A model generated the notes under the pieces. The model was not told the origin of the DNA. It saw nothing but the letters and a program-made list of their open reading frames with translations, and did not search any database. A stretch of DNA of 53,587 nucleotides from Bacteroidota bacterium. GTDB taxonomy: Bacteria; Bacteroidota; Ignavibacteria; Palsa-1295. The stretch covers positions 1 through 53,587 of the forward strand of contig JAUZNX010000019.1 of NCBI GenBank assembly GCA_030706745.1. The letters run 5' to 3'. Positions 1-8,100 of the stretch are shown here, one piece after another; the first letter of the stretch is position 1; each line of letters opens with the position of its first letter. The position numbers and the translations under genes are program-made.

Positions 1-126
1 AAGCCCATGGTCTTACAGATGGCCGTCGCTCGAAAACTCATACATCTCCTCTATGCGATGGAAAAGCATCAACGGGCATATGACCCTAAATATCAAAAAT
101 CACAACGGAACGGAGGAACGAACTAA
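1..126 (+). CDS. IS110-family transposase, C-terminal fragment (5' end outside window)
   Basis: The window opens inside a reading frame in frame 1 that encodes 41 residues and stops at TAA 124-126. The stretch VARKLIHLLYAMEKHQRAYD resembles the C-terminal end of the transposase_20 domain of IS110/IS116/IS902 transposases, where a basic RKL helix is followed by hydrophobic residues and a short basic tail. Those enzymes recombine circular IS intermediates and use a DEDD catalytic domain at the N-terminus, which would lie upstream of the window. Whether the element is intact cannot be told here. It lies directly upstream of a repeat and a restriction-like gene, which fits a mobile accessory region. 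The assignment rests on a short segment only. Confidence 0.55.
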   Translation, partial: KPMVLQMAVARKLIHLLYAMEKHQRAYDPKYQKSQRNGGTN

Positions 127-139
127 TACGGTATCTCCG

Positions 140-205
140 GAGGGAAGCCGCGCAAGCGGTGCAGTACCCGCCAGCTCAGGGTGGAGCGAAGAGGAACCTT
201 GAGTA
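140..205. repeat. GC-rich dispersed repeat fragment
   Basis: This intergenic stretch carries the pattern GCCGCGCAAGCGGTG, then GTACCCGCC, then CAGGGTGGAGCGAAG. The same order of motifs (CCGCGAAGCGGCGGCG, GTACTCG, CAGGGTGGAGCGAGC) occurs at about 53145-53200 and 53445-53500. I read it as a degenerate copy of that dispersed family. It sits between the transposase fragment and the promoter of the next gene. Confidence 0.5.
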
Positions 206-228
206 AAAGTTTGCTGAGGGTGTGGCAT

Positions 229-260
229 TTTGCAAGCCAAGGAATTAGGCCGTATCTTTG
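229..260 (+). promoter_or_regulatory. Bacteroidota-type promoter of the DUF262 gene
   Basis: TTTG at 229-232 is followed after 20 bases by TATCTTTG at 253-260. This matches the Bacteroidota sigma-factor consensus TTTG-N17-23-TAnnTTTG in every specified base. Transcription would start around 266-270, giving a leader of about 30 nt before the GTG start at 297. It is the cleanest such promoter I found in the window. Confidence 0.65.
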
Positions 261-296
261 TCAGATGTTTATCACCATTTGAATGGAGTTTGATAC

Positions 297-1982
297 GTGG
301 CAAATGCGGATATTGGAATCAAAGACCTAAAGCAGGAAGCTGTCCTCAGGATTCTCGAGGATAGCGCGACTTATCGAGTACCATATTTCCAAAGAGAGTA
401 CTCGTGGAGATCTGATGATTGGACTGCTTTTTATGAGGATTTGGAAGCAGTCAGAAGTAGTAAGGAAGGTCATTTTTTCGGTTTCATGACCTTCAGGACT
501 GCAGTCGATGGCGATATTGAAATAATCGAAGGTCAACAGCGACTGTCAACAGTCTGCATTTTTCTGGCAGTGGTTCGTGATATTTATTACGCGGTAAACG
601 ACCTTGATTGGAAGGACTTGGACAAGTACATTAATCGCCAGCCCGGATTCAAGAGTACCGATTTGGTAACCCCACGTTTGAGGCTATCAAGAATGAATGC
701 GGATTACTTTCAGACCTTTATTCAGAAGGCAAGCGCCCCAGAAACCAAGCTTGCCAACCAAAAGAAGAGCAAGTTGAGCGTCACTAACCAATTGATACTT
801 GGCGCATATAAATATTTTTATGATCAACTCCAATTAGCGTCCTCACGACTTAGTAAAGATGAAAGTGATGGCTTCTATTCATCAATGGTTGAGGCTTGCA
901 CTAGTAAACTTGTAATTGTCACAACCTACGTCACAGATGAAATCGTCGCTTACAACATTTTCCAGACGCTTAATGGACGGGGCCTAGACTTGACGTTGAC
1001 TGACTTGCTAAAAGTCTATCTCTTTGAAATGGTAGGTAAAGCGAAGACCAACGTAGCCCTAGAACGTTGGGATATTATCAGAGAAACACTAAGTTCTGTC
1101 AACACCAATGCTTTTCTTAGGCATTTCTGGCTTTCGACCCGATCATTGGTGCAGGAGCAAAAGCTCTTAACCGAAGTCAAGAAGTCTGTTCACACGGGGC
1201 GGCAAGCTCTAAGCCTTCTGGATGAGTTGAAGGAAGAGGCTGGTGTTTATGACTCACTTCTGAATCCAAATCCTGAGGACTGGTCGGACCCGGAAATAGC
1301 CGATCTTCTTGAAGAACTTCAGATTCTCTCGACGCAACAACCCCTGCCTCTTCTACTTGCGGGGCAGAAGAGGTTTCCACTTTCAGAGTTTAAGAAGCTT
1401 ATCCGTTTATGCATTGCTTTCGTCTTCAGATATCAAACGATAGGCGAACTTGAGAATAAGGAAATGGAACGCCTATTCAGTGGCCTCGCTATTGACATTA
1501 GGAAGAAAAGTGTGAAAAATACCGCTGAGGTCTCGGAGCGAATGCAGGCCTTGTACCCGCGAGATGATGCTTTTAAAGCACAATTTCTTGGCAAGACAGT
1601 CAAAGCTAGGCAGGTTGCAAAATATATTCTGAGTCGCATAGAAGACCACCTTGGCGGAGATACCGAGAAGGTCGCGAAAACAATCACTCTTGAACACATC
1701 CTTCCTCTTAGTCCGGACGATGAATGGAAAGCTTATCTTTTTTCAGAAGGGATGAAGAAGGACGAACTTGTACATCGCTTGGGTAACTATACCCTCCTCA
1801 CTGGGAAAGTGAACAAGGCAGCTCAGAGTAAGTTTTTTACGAAGAAGCGAGATGAGAATTATAAGAATTCAAACCTCAAGATCAATACCTCGCTACAAAC
1901 TATCAAATCCTGGACTGAAAAAGACATCGCCCACAGACAGAGTTGGCTTGCGTCGATTGCATTGCGGATTTGGAAGATTTGA
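297..1982 (+). CDS. GmrSD-like DUF262/DUF1524 protein (type IV restriction-like nuclease)
   Basis: The product is 561 residues and starts at GTG 297. The N-terminal DUF262 (GmrS-like, ParB/Srx-fold NTPase) domain shows QREYSW at residues 32-37 and the signature EGQQRLST at 78-85. The C-terminal DUF1524 (GmrD-like, HNH nuclease) domain shows LEHILPL with the E-H pair near residues 466-467, then GNYTLLTGKVNKAAQSKFF. Single-chain GmrSD enzymes are NTP-dependent nucleases that cut modified, often glucosylated, phage DNA; related DUF262 proteins act in other phage-defence systems. The length is normal for the family and no key motif is missing. The gene is alone behind its own promoter and next to a transposase remnant, as expected of a mobile defence gene. 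Its last 80 bases overlap a small gene on the opposite strand. Target specificity cannot be inferred. Confidence 0.85.
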   Translation: MANADIGIKDLKQEAVLRILEDSATYRVPYFQREYSWRSDDWTAFYEDLEAVRSSKEGHFFGFMTFRTAVDGDIEIIEGQQRLSTVCIFLAVVRDIYYAVNDLDWKDLDKYINRQPGFKSTDLVTPRLRLSRMNADYFQTFIQKASAPETKLANQKKSKLSVTNQLILGAYKYFYDQLQLASSRLSKDESDGFYSSMVEACTSKLVIVTTYVTDEIVAYNIFQTLNGRGLDLTLTDLLKVYLFEMVGKAKTNVALERWDIIRETLSSVNTNAFLRHFWLSTRSLVQEQKLLTEVKKSVHTGRQALSLLDELKEEAGVYDSLLNPNPEDWSDPEIADLLEELQILSTQQPLPLLLAGQKRFPLSEFKKLIRLCIAFVFRYQTIGELENKEMERLFSGLAIDIRKKSVKNTAEVSERMQALYPRDDAFKAQFLGKTVKARQVAKYILSRIEDHLGGDTEKVAKTITLEHILPLSPDDEWKAYLFSEGMKKDELVHRLGNYTLLTGKVNKAAQSKFFTKKRDENYKNSNLKINTSLQTIKSWTEKDIAHRQSWLASIALRIWKI

Positions 1983-2175
1983 CGGCCATCGAGGATTTGC
2001 CGAGGAAGCGGCAGTCCTTGCTGTGATAGCATTTGCCGTGGCGAGTGATGTAGACGGTCTTCTCGTTCTTCTGCGAGATCGCGGTAGTGTCGGTGGGTTT
2101 GTTTTGCGCGGGCGCGGCAATCGGTAGCGCGATGAGCGCGCAGAGAATGACAAGCGATGTGAGACGTGGGAGCAT
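1903..2175 (-). CDS. small secreted protein with Cys/His motif
   Basis: The 90-residue product starts at ATG 2175. A longer open frame exists upstream, but it runs through GC-rich repeats, and this ATG places a good signal peptide first: MLPR, a hydrophobic core, then AAPAQ with cleavage likely after APA. The mature part has VYITRHGKCYHSKDCRFL and ends in CGRC. This pattern, YH-x3-C-x2-L followed by CxxC about 30 residues later, resembles the small putative metal-binding module found at the ends of some secreted nucleases and in Ada-like zinc sites. It is therefore probably a periplasmic or secreted metal-binding protein of unknown function. Its 3' end, including CGRC, is encoded antisense to the C-terminus of the DUF262 gene. 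Confidence 0.65.
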   Translation of the reverse strand: MLPRLTSLVILCALIALPIAAPAQNKPTDTTAISQKNEKTVYITRHGKCYHSKDCRFLGKSSMAVKSSKSAMQSTQANSVCGRCLFQSRI

Positions 2176-2241
2176 GGTGCGCGGTGTAACGATGGGGAGG
2201 GGAGTGTCGTGTCGGGCGAGAACATTGGTGTGTGGTAGAAG

Positions 2242-2478
2242 GGCGGCCGCTCCGCGGCGCCGAACATAAAATGATTGCCCCGCAACCCCGGCCCTCCCGG
2301 GCCGGGCTACCCAGCGCAGCGGCTCCGCCGCGAATTCGGATTCTGGCGGTTCGACGGCGGCCGCTTCGCGGCGCGAATAAAAAAAATGATTGGGGCGCCA
2401 TCCCCGGCCCTTCCGGGCCGGGCTACAACAGCGCAGCCCACTTCGGTGGCGGAACACGGAATTCGCGGCGGAGCCGCT
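2242..2478. repeat. two copies of a GC-rich palindromic repeat
   Basis: GGCGGCCGC recurs at 2242 and 2356, each followed by a CGCGGCGC motif and then AAAATGATTG. CCCCGGCCC-TCC/TTCC-GGGCCGGGCTAC recurs at 2286-2310 and 2402-2426, followed by AGCGCAGC. The two units are about 115 bases apart and each contains self-complementary segments. A partly inverted copy of the GCGGCTCCGCCGCGAATTC motif lies at 2458-2480. Open frames across this block are by-products of its composition. Confidence 0.7.
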
Positions 2479-2688
2479 GCGCTGTGTAGCACGGCGCGGA
2501 AGCGCCAAGTTATTAACAAAATGAAAATAATTCATCAGATTTAAGATGTTGAGGTGGTGATTTGTTGTTATATAGGGTGAAGGGGTGTCTCTTTATTTGC
2601 GCATTATGTTTCCATGGGCATAAATGGAAAATGGCCCAGGCCATCTGGAAATTGCGCTGTGGGGCCTCAATAACCAAAGAAATAGATC
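2479..2688. other. intergenic region, no gene seen
   Basis: AT-richer sequence between the palindromic repeats and the next gene. I see no convincing open frame, terminator or promoter; TTTATTTG at 2591-2598 is one base off the Bacteroidota -7 motif and has no partner box. Confidence 0.4.
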
Positions 2689-3753
2689 ATGATCGAATAC
2701 AAACAGGGAGCGTATCGGGAATTCAATCTGGAGACGATCTTCTCGGACGAGGTCCAGGTACCGGATAACAAGATCATTTGGAGGTCTCGTCATCTTTTGG
2801 CGGACGGCCGACCGGACCCGGAGAACGAAGAGCTGATCCAGATCGCGCAGAACGGGATCAATGTCGTGTCCTCGCGTGACGTGCGGCGAAACGTGCGGAC
2901 TTCGCTGCGGATCGGTCTCGATCTTGCGGCGAGTGGGTTGAGGGTGCTTTATGTCAATAGCTATGCGGGTGTTGCGCTGTTGCGGGAGAGCTTGCAGTCG
3001 GAGTTGAATGCGGGTGGGAGTCGGGTCAACCACCCCCTTATCGTGGGCGATGACCCCGCCTTGAAAAGGCGGGGGAATCTAATTGACGAAAGGCGGGGGA
3101 ATCTCACTGATGAAGGGCGGGTGGATTATTTGAAATCAAATTTCCGCATTCTCGACTGCAAGATGGGGACGTGGGGTGTGTGCGCCGGGGTCGTCCGGAA
3201 CATGCTTTCGACGACGCGGCGTGTGGATGGCGTGGATCATCGCGAGGCGAAGATCGATGTCCTGATCCTGAACTCGTTCGAGTTTTCGGGTTTGTACTAC
3301 TACGAGAAGCGTTGGGTCGCGCTGGACGTCAACGATTGGGTCAACGAGATTTCACTGACGGCGATCGTCTTCACGCAGGAGGTCCGGGCCGTCATGGGTG
3401 CCGGGATTCCGGTTCGGGGGCCGGTCGGGCTTCTCACAGCATGGGCTATGACCGTTTCAAAAGTGGATGAGCCACTTGTGGGTAGGAATTCGCCGGTTCA
3501 TGAAAAACTTCCGAAAATCAACAACAAAAAAATATATACTGACGCGGTGCCCCTGGAAATATCGGGTTGCGAGGACGAACAGGGAGAGGACGACCCGGAT
3601 GAGCCGACGCCTTATGGAGGTCCTTATGACGAAGAGGGCAGGCCGCTGCGGTATGAGTGGGAGGGGAAATTATCGCCGGAATACCCTCAGCCGCCGGAAT
3701 GGCCGGGGGGAATTACGAATGATGAGCGAGGAATGGGGTGCCGGAAACCGTGA
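2689..3753 (+). CDS. unknown protein, possibly a degenerate RecA/KaiC-like ATPase fold
   Basis: The 354-residue product is not recognised as a named family. Residues 54-87 (INVVSSRDVRRNVRTSLR, then IGLDLAASGLRVLYVNS) have the layout of a RecA/DnaB/KaiC-type P-loop strand and helix followed by the second strand. However, the GxxxxGK[ST] Walker A motif is absent and SSRDVRRNVRT stands in its place. KIDVLILNSFEF near residue 190 resembles a Walker B strand without the usual acidic residues. The C-terminus is acidic and proline-rich (EDEQGEDDPDEPTPYGG). An in-frame repeat insertion interrupts residues 122-145. It lies 248 bases upstream of rplJ on the same strand. A nucleotide-binding-fold protein that has lost catalysis is a fair guess; function is unknown. 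Confidence 0.6.
   Translation: MIEYKQGAYREFNLETIFSDEVQVPDNKIIWRSRHLLADGRPDPENEELIQIAQNGINVVSSRDVRRNVRTSLRIGLDLAASGLRVLYVNSYAGVALLRESLQSELNAGGSRVNHPLIVGDDPALKRRGNLIDERRGNLTDEGRVDYLKSNFRILDCKMGTWGVCAGVVRNMLSTTRRVDGVDHREAKIDVLILNSFEFSGLYYYEKRWVALDVNDWVNEISLTAIVFTQEVRAVMGAGIPVRGPVGLLTAWAMTVSKVDEPLVGRNSPVHEKLPKINNKKIYTDAVPLEISGCEDEQGEDDPDEPTPYGGPYDEEGRPLRYEWEGKLSPEYPQPPEWPGGITNDERGMGCRKP
3054..3122 (+). repeat. in-frame hairpin plus 24-bp tandem repeat inside a gene
   Basis: CCCCGCCTT (3054-3062), loop GAA, AAGGCGGGG (3066-3074) form a perfect 9-bp hairpin. AAAGGCGGGGGAATCT then recurs with a 24-base period, near 3065 and 3089, with a weaker third copy near 3113. Because 24 is a multiple of three, the host reading frame is kept and encodes KRRGNLID, ERRGNLTD, EGRVDYLK. 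Confidence 0.75.
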
Positions 3754-4001
3754 AGGGGGTATCTTCGTTACGGGCGGGCTATTTGGCAGGGGCGGATTGC
3801 CGGAGTCTCCGGCGATTGAGGTCCACGCGGGGAGTAACGTTCGCTGGTTATTACGGACCAGGAAGGCGCAACCATGGTTGCGCCGGAACGCTGCGCGAGA
3901 TGGCGAATATTGGAGAGCTTCAAACTCCGATGATTGCAAGATGCTGCCAAAAGCGATGTTGGGATCATCGATGATCTCATCAAACACAACACAATCAATC
4001 A
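3754..4001. promoter_or_regulatory. rplJ upstream region with three palindromes
   Basis: No gene is visible in this 248-base gap. It contains GCCGGAG-T-CTCCGGC at 3799-3813, a perfect 20-base palindrome GGCGCAACCATGGTTGCGCC at 3865-3884, and a perfect 14-base palindrome GATCATCGATGATC at 3963-3976, about 25 bases before the rplJ start. L10 operons are commonly autoregulated by L10 binding to leader RNA, so these structures could belong to such a leader, but I did not recognise the L10 kink-turn consensus. No Shine-Dalgarno sequence precedes rplJ. Confidence 0.4.
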
Positions 4002-4556
4002 ATGACACGCGAAGAAAAAACGCAAGTCGTTGCTGAACTGAAGGAAGTCATCGGCCGCTCGACGGGCATGTACTTCACCGACTTCGAAGGGCTGACGGTC
4101 GAGCAGACCACGCGTCTGCGCGCCGAGCTCCGCAAAGCCGGTCTGACCTATAAGGTCGCGAAGAACACGCTGCTGAAGCGCGCGCTGGATGAGTCGGGAC
4201 GGCTCTCTCCGGAACTGAGTGCGGCACTCGTCAGACAGACGGGCGTTGCGTTCGGGTTCGACGATCCGGTCGCACCGGCGCGCATCCTCCAGGAGTTTGT
4301 CGGAAAAAATCAAGATAAACCAGCGCTCAAGCTGGCGTATCTCGAAGGCACGACCTATCCTGGGACCGACCTGAAGAAGGTCGCCGCGCTGCCGAGTAAG
4401 AAAGAAGTGATGGCGAGCATCGTCGGAAGCTTGGAGTCGCCTATGCGCGGCATCGTAAGCGTCCTCGGCGCGCTGCAACGCGACATCGTCTATCTTATGG
4501 ACGCGATCGAGAAGAAGAAGGGCGAAGGCACACCCGCTGAACCCGCAGCCGCATAG
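4002..4556 (+). CDS. rplJ: 50S ribosomal protein L10
   Basis: This is the 184-residue stalk-base protein that anchors L7/L12 dimers to 23S rRNA. The N-terminus MTREEKTQVVAELKEVIGRS and the following segment FTDFEGLTVEQ, with LRAELRKAGLTYKVAKNTLL, are the typical rRNA-binding part. The alanine-rich C-terminal helix (MDAIEKKKGEGTPAEPAAA) is where L7/L12 N-termini bind. Length is slightly above the usual 165-175. The start at ATG 4002 fits the family N-terminus, and the upstream AATCAATCA has no Shine-Dalgarno, as in many Bacteroidota. rplL follows after 39 bases, so the two form an operon. The usual upstream rplK-rplA pair is absent here. Confidence 0.96.
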   Translation: MTREEKTQVVAELKEVIGRSTGMYFTDFEGLTVEQTTRLRAELRKAGLTYKVAKNTLLKRALDESGRLSPELSAALVRQTGVAFGFDDPVAPARILQEFVGKNQDKPALKLAYLEGTTYPGTDLKKVAALPSKKEVMASIVGSLESPMRGIVSVLGALQRDIVYLMDAIEKKKGEGTPAEPAAA

Positions 4557-4595
4557 TTCAACAACAACTTTTAACAACGTAACCGTAATAAGATC

Positions 4596-4976
4596 ATGGC
4601 AGATATTAATGCAATCGTAGATCAGATCAGCGCATTGACGCTGGGTGAAGCAGCGGACCTGAAGAAGGCGCTCGAAGAGAAGTTCGGCGTAACGGCTTCG
4701 GCCCCGATGATGATGGGGATGATGCCGGCGGCCGGCGGCGCTGCTCCGGCAGCCGTCGAAGAGAAGACCGAGTTCGACGTCGTGCTTACCGATGGTGGCG
4801 CTTCGAAGATCAACGTCATCAAGGCCGTCCGCGAAGCGACGGGTCTTGGCCTCAAGGAGGCAAAGGACCTTGTCGATGGCGCGCCGAAGGTCGTCAAGGA
4901 AGCACAGCCGAAGGCCGATGCCGAGGCCCTCAAGAAGAAACTCGAGGAAGCCGGCGCAAAGGTCGAGCTGAAATAA
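4596..4976 (+). CDS. rplL: 50S ribosomal protein L7/L12
   Basis: This 126-residue protein forms the flexible ribosomal stalk that recruits translation GTPases. The N-terminal dimerisation and L10-binding part (residues 1-35) is followed by a methionine- and alanine-rich hinge ([16 protein letters not shown]) and the conserved C-terminal domain, with [33 protein letters not shown] and [11 protein letters not shown]. Length and domain order are normal. It is co-transcribed with rplJ and followed 25 bases later by a strong intrinsic terminator. rpoB, its usual downstream neighbour, is therefore not in this operon. Confidence 0.97.
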   Translation: MADINAIVDQISALTLGEAADLKKALEEKFGVTASAPMMMGMMPAAGGAAPAAVEEKTEFDVVLTDGGASKINVIKAVREATGLGLKEAKDLVDGAPKVVKEAQPKADAEALKKKLEEAGAKVELK

Positions 4977-5000
4977 GTGAGTTACGAGAATGTACTCAGC

Positions 5001-5027
5001 AAGCCCCGGCAAATTGCCGGGGCTTTT
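5001..5027 (+). terminator. intrinsic terminator of rplJ-rplL
   Basis: AAGCCCCGGC (5001-5010), loop AAATT, GCCGGGGCTT (5016-5025), then TT. The stem is a perfect 10 bp, GC-rich and ends in a short T-run 25 bases after the rplL stop. It is the clearest rho-independent terminator in the window. Confidence 0.9.
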
Positions 5028-5153
5028 GCGTTTATTGCATACGAATTCACACCCTGGCTCCTGTAACAAAATGAAGATTCGGAAGTTATTCGCCCAGAAG
5101 GCTGTTACCTTTTCGGAGTTGAGTGGTCATCTTAGAATAGAACCGAACCAACC

Positions 5154-8100
5154 ATGATGAAGCGCGCGGTCCCGACAGTTCTCTATCTTCTGCTGCTGTC
5201 AAGCCAACTTAGTGCTCAGGTGCCAAGCGGTCTCTCGTCCGATGGGCGTGATTTCTACTTAGGCTTCATTCGAACGAGCTTCAACTGCACGACAGTCATG
5301 CCGTATCAGTCCTACTGGATACTCATTAGCTCGTATTACGACTGTAACGTCACGGTTGGCTACTTCGACCACCAAACCGGTGCGGAAGTGATCGGTAGTC
5401 AGGTGCACATTACGGCAAAGAATTACGCGCAGGTTCCGATAAATCTCTCGTATGTCATTGTCTCCGATGGCAACAACGGCAACCTCAACGTTAATGGTGA
5501 AGTGGCCGAATACACAGGCATCCACGTCCATGCCGACCGCCCGATCAGTGTTCAATACTTCTCAGCAGGTCCAGACAACTCCGAGATGTATCTGGCGTTG
5601 CCGACCAGCGCGCTTGGAAAAGAATATGTCGTTGCTGCCGCGCCAAACGACGATGGGACCGGTGCTCCATCGCCCGCACGCTTTTGTAACAACGGCGGCG
5701 AGCCGTCGAGCTCGTTCTTCGGAGTGATTGCCGTTAAGGACGGAACACACGTAAAAATCTTCCCAGCGGGGACGACCCGTAATGGTATCCACGGCGCGAC
5801 CTCTGGCCCGAATAACGGAAACGGCACGCCTTCGGAACTCGATGTCACATTACAGCGTGGCCAGGTTTACTGGGTGAAGTCCGAGATCAAAACAAGTCCA
5901 GGCCCGGGGAATATAGACGAGACAGGATCTCAGATTGAGGCGGACCAGGCAGTTGGCGTGCTTGCCGGCTGCGAAAATGCGCTTAATGGCACGACTCAAC
6001 TCAACTTTGCCGACATGAGAAATCTCAATCTTGAGATGATGATCCCGACCCAATATTGGACCGACGGAGGGTATCTCGTGATGCCGATGTTCGATTCTCC
6101 TGGCATCAATCCGAATGATTACAGTGCCGGGGACCAGGTCAAGATGATCGTGGCCGACCTGGGCGGTTGCCGGGTTACGGGGGACCTCGCGACTGGAACC
6201 AGCCTGTATGACGTTCCACTCTATGGGTCCGCCACAGAGAACAACGTCGAGCAGGGAGCGCATTTCTATTCGGACTGTGGCCATAAATTCGCTGTCGAGC
6301 AGTACGATTACCGCGGTGCGGGTGGATCCGCGAGCCCGCAGGGGCCATTTACCGCCCCAGCACAGATGAATGTTGTCTCTGCCTCGCGCTATCGCACCAG
6401 TTTCATGTGGACCGTCCCGGATGATGTGAAGCAGGTGGCAAAACACCGTTATATTAACGTGATTGCGCGCAGCGATCAGTTATCCAAAATTAAGGTTTGG
6501 AAAAACGGAAATCCGATTGGCACGATTGGCAATATAGGGACTCCATTAGGAACGACCACGTTTCCAGACTATCCCCCGTTGACCGGTCTCCGGTACGAAC
6601 TAGGTGTTGGGTGTTACTATGCGACCGCCGATAGCGCGTTTGCCGTGTATCAGTATGGAGTGTCCGGATTCGATTACGATAACGATCTTGGCGACATGGA
6701 TGCGGATGACTTTTTCAACGAGTACGCTGCACCATGTGGACAGTCATTCGGTATCGAAGGTGCATACTCGCCGAAGTGTACCGTCGATACTAATTGCACC
6801 AGTTGGACGATCCACGTGCATGACTCGAATCCTCTCGATCGGTCCATCTCAGCGGTTGACATCTTGAACGATCCGATGGGTGTCCAGAAGCGAAGACTGG
6901 GTATGGATTCAGGATATGTCAGTTCGAATGTCAGCTTCAATCCCGTGAATTTTACGGTCATACCGGGCATCGATACGGTGATCACGGTCGAGCTCGATGT
7001 CATTAATCCGTTGAAGAATGCGGAGGCATGGGTTTGGGCGGTCAATGGCGCGGGCAACGACACGGTGATCCATTTACTTTATGCCGCTCCGGCATTAGCA
7101 TTCGGGGCCCTCACCCCTAACGGCCCTGATAGTCTGACCTTCCTAAATGCACAAGAGGGGGTGGACACTTGCTCCTACTTTGTATTCAAGAATAATGGTG
7201 CTCCCGGCTCGTGGAATTACAGTCTTAAGAGTATAAGCTTCCGGATGGGCAATCAAGGCTTTTCGGCTACGACGGATCCGATGCTACCAGCCAGATTGCA
7301 TCCTGGTGATTCTGTGATTATTACAGTATGCTTTAATGCTACAGAAGCCGGTAGAGTCTTTTTAGATACGCTCGTTGCCCAGACGGACTGCCCAACTGTG
7401 CTTGGCGCGCTCATTGGCTCGACGACGCTCCCGGAGATCAATGCCAGCGATTGGGACTTCGGATCGCAGAATCTGGTCGGCAAGACGGTTTGCCATACGG
7501 TTCGTGTTTGGAATTCGGGCAAGGCTCCATTTACTCTAACCAATAATTGGGTTATGGAGAACTACGGTGCCGGAGACTTTACATTCCAGGATCAGAACAA
7601 GTTACCGGTGGTGCTCAAGCCGGGCGATGCCATTAATCTGCAAGTCTGCTTCACCCCCAGCGGCCCCGTTCGCGATTCATCGATTCTGCGATGGGCGTCG
7701 AATATCCCTGAGCCATTTACTCATACCAAGAAGGACTATAGTATCCTGGTGGGAAGTGGCATTCAGCCAGAACTTTCGTGGGACCGGCCAAGCGTACATG
7801 TTAAGACGCAATTTGGGACGGTGTGGACCGACACATTGTATCTGCGCGATCTTGGAACGGCTTCGGTCATGGTCGATAGTCTCGGAATCGTTGGTCCCAC
7901 TAGTAGCGAATGGACAATTGATGCAGTCCAGCACGGTCATTCGACCAACTTCGTGATTGGCCAGGAAACATTGCCAGATAGCGCTTATGTGGTGATATCC
8001 TTCACGCCCGACCCCAAATTCGGAGTGTCATCAACCGATACATTGATTGCTTACGATGAGGATGGTTTTTATCCGAAGGTCATTTTGCGCGCTGACACGA

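Noticed and set aside
2176-2535. N-terminal extension of the small secreted protein to position 2535
   Set aside because: The extra 120 residues run through GC-rich repeats, are Arg/Pro/Ala-rich and bury a good signal peptide that starts at 2175.
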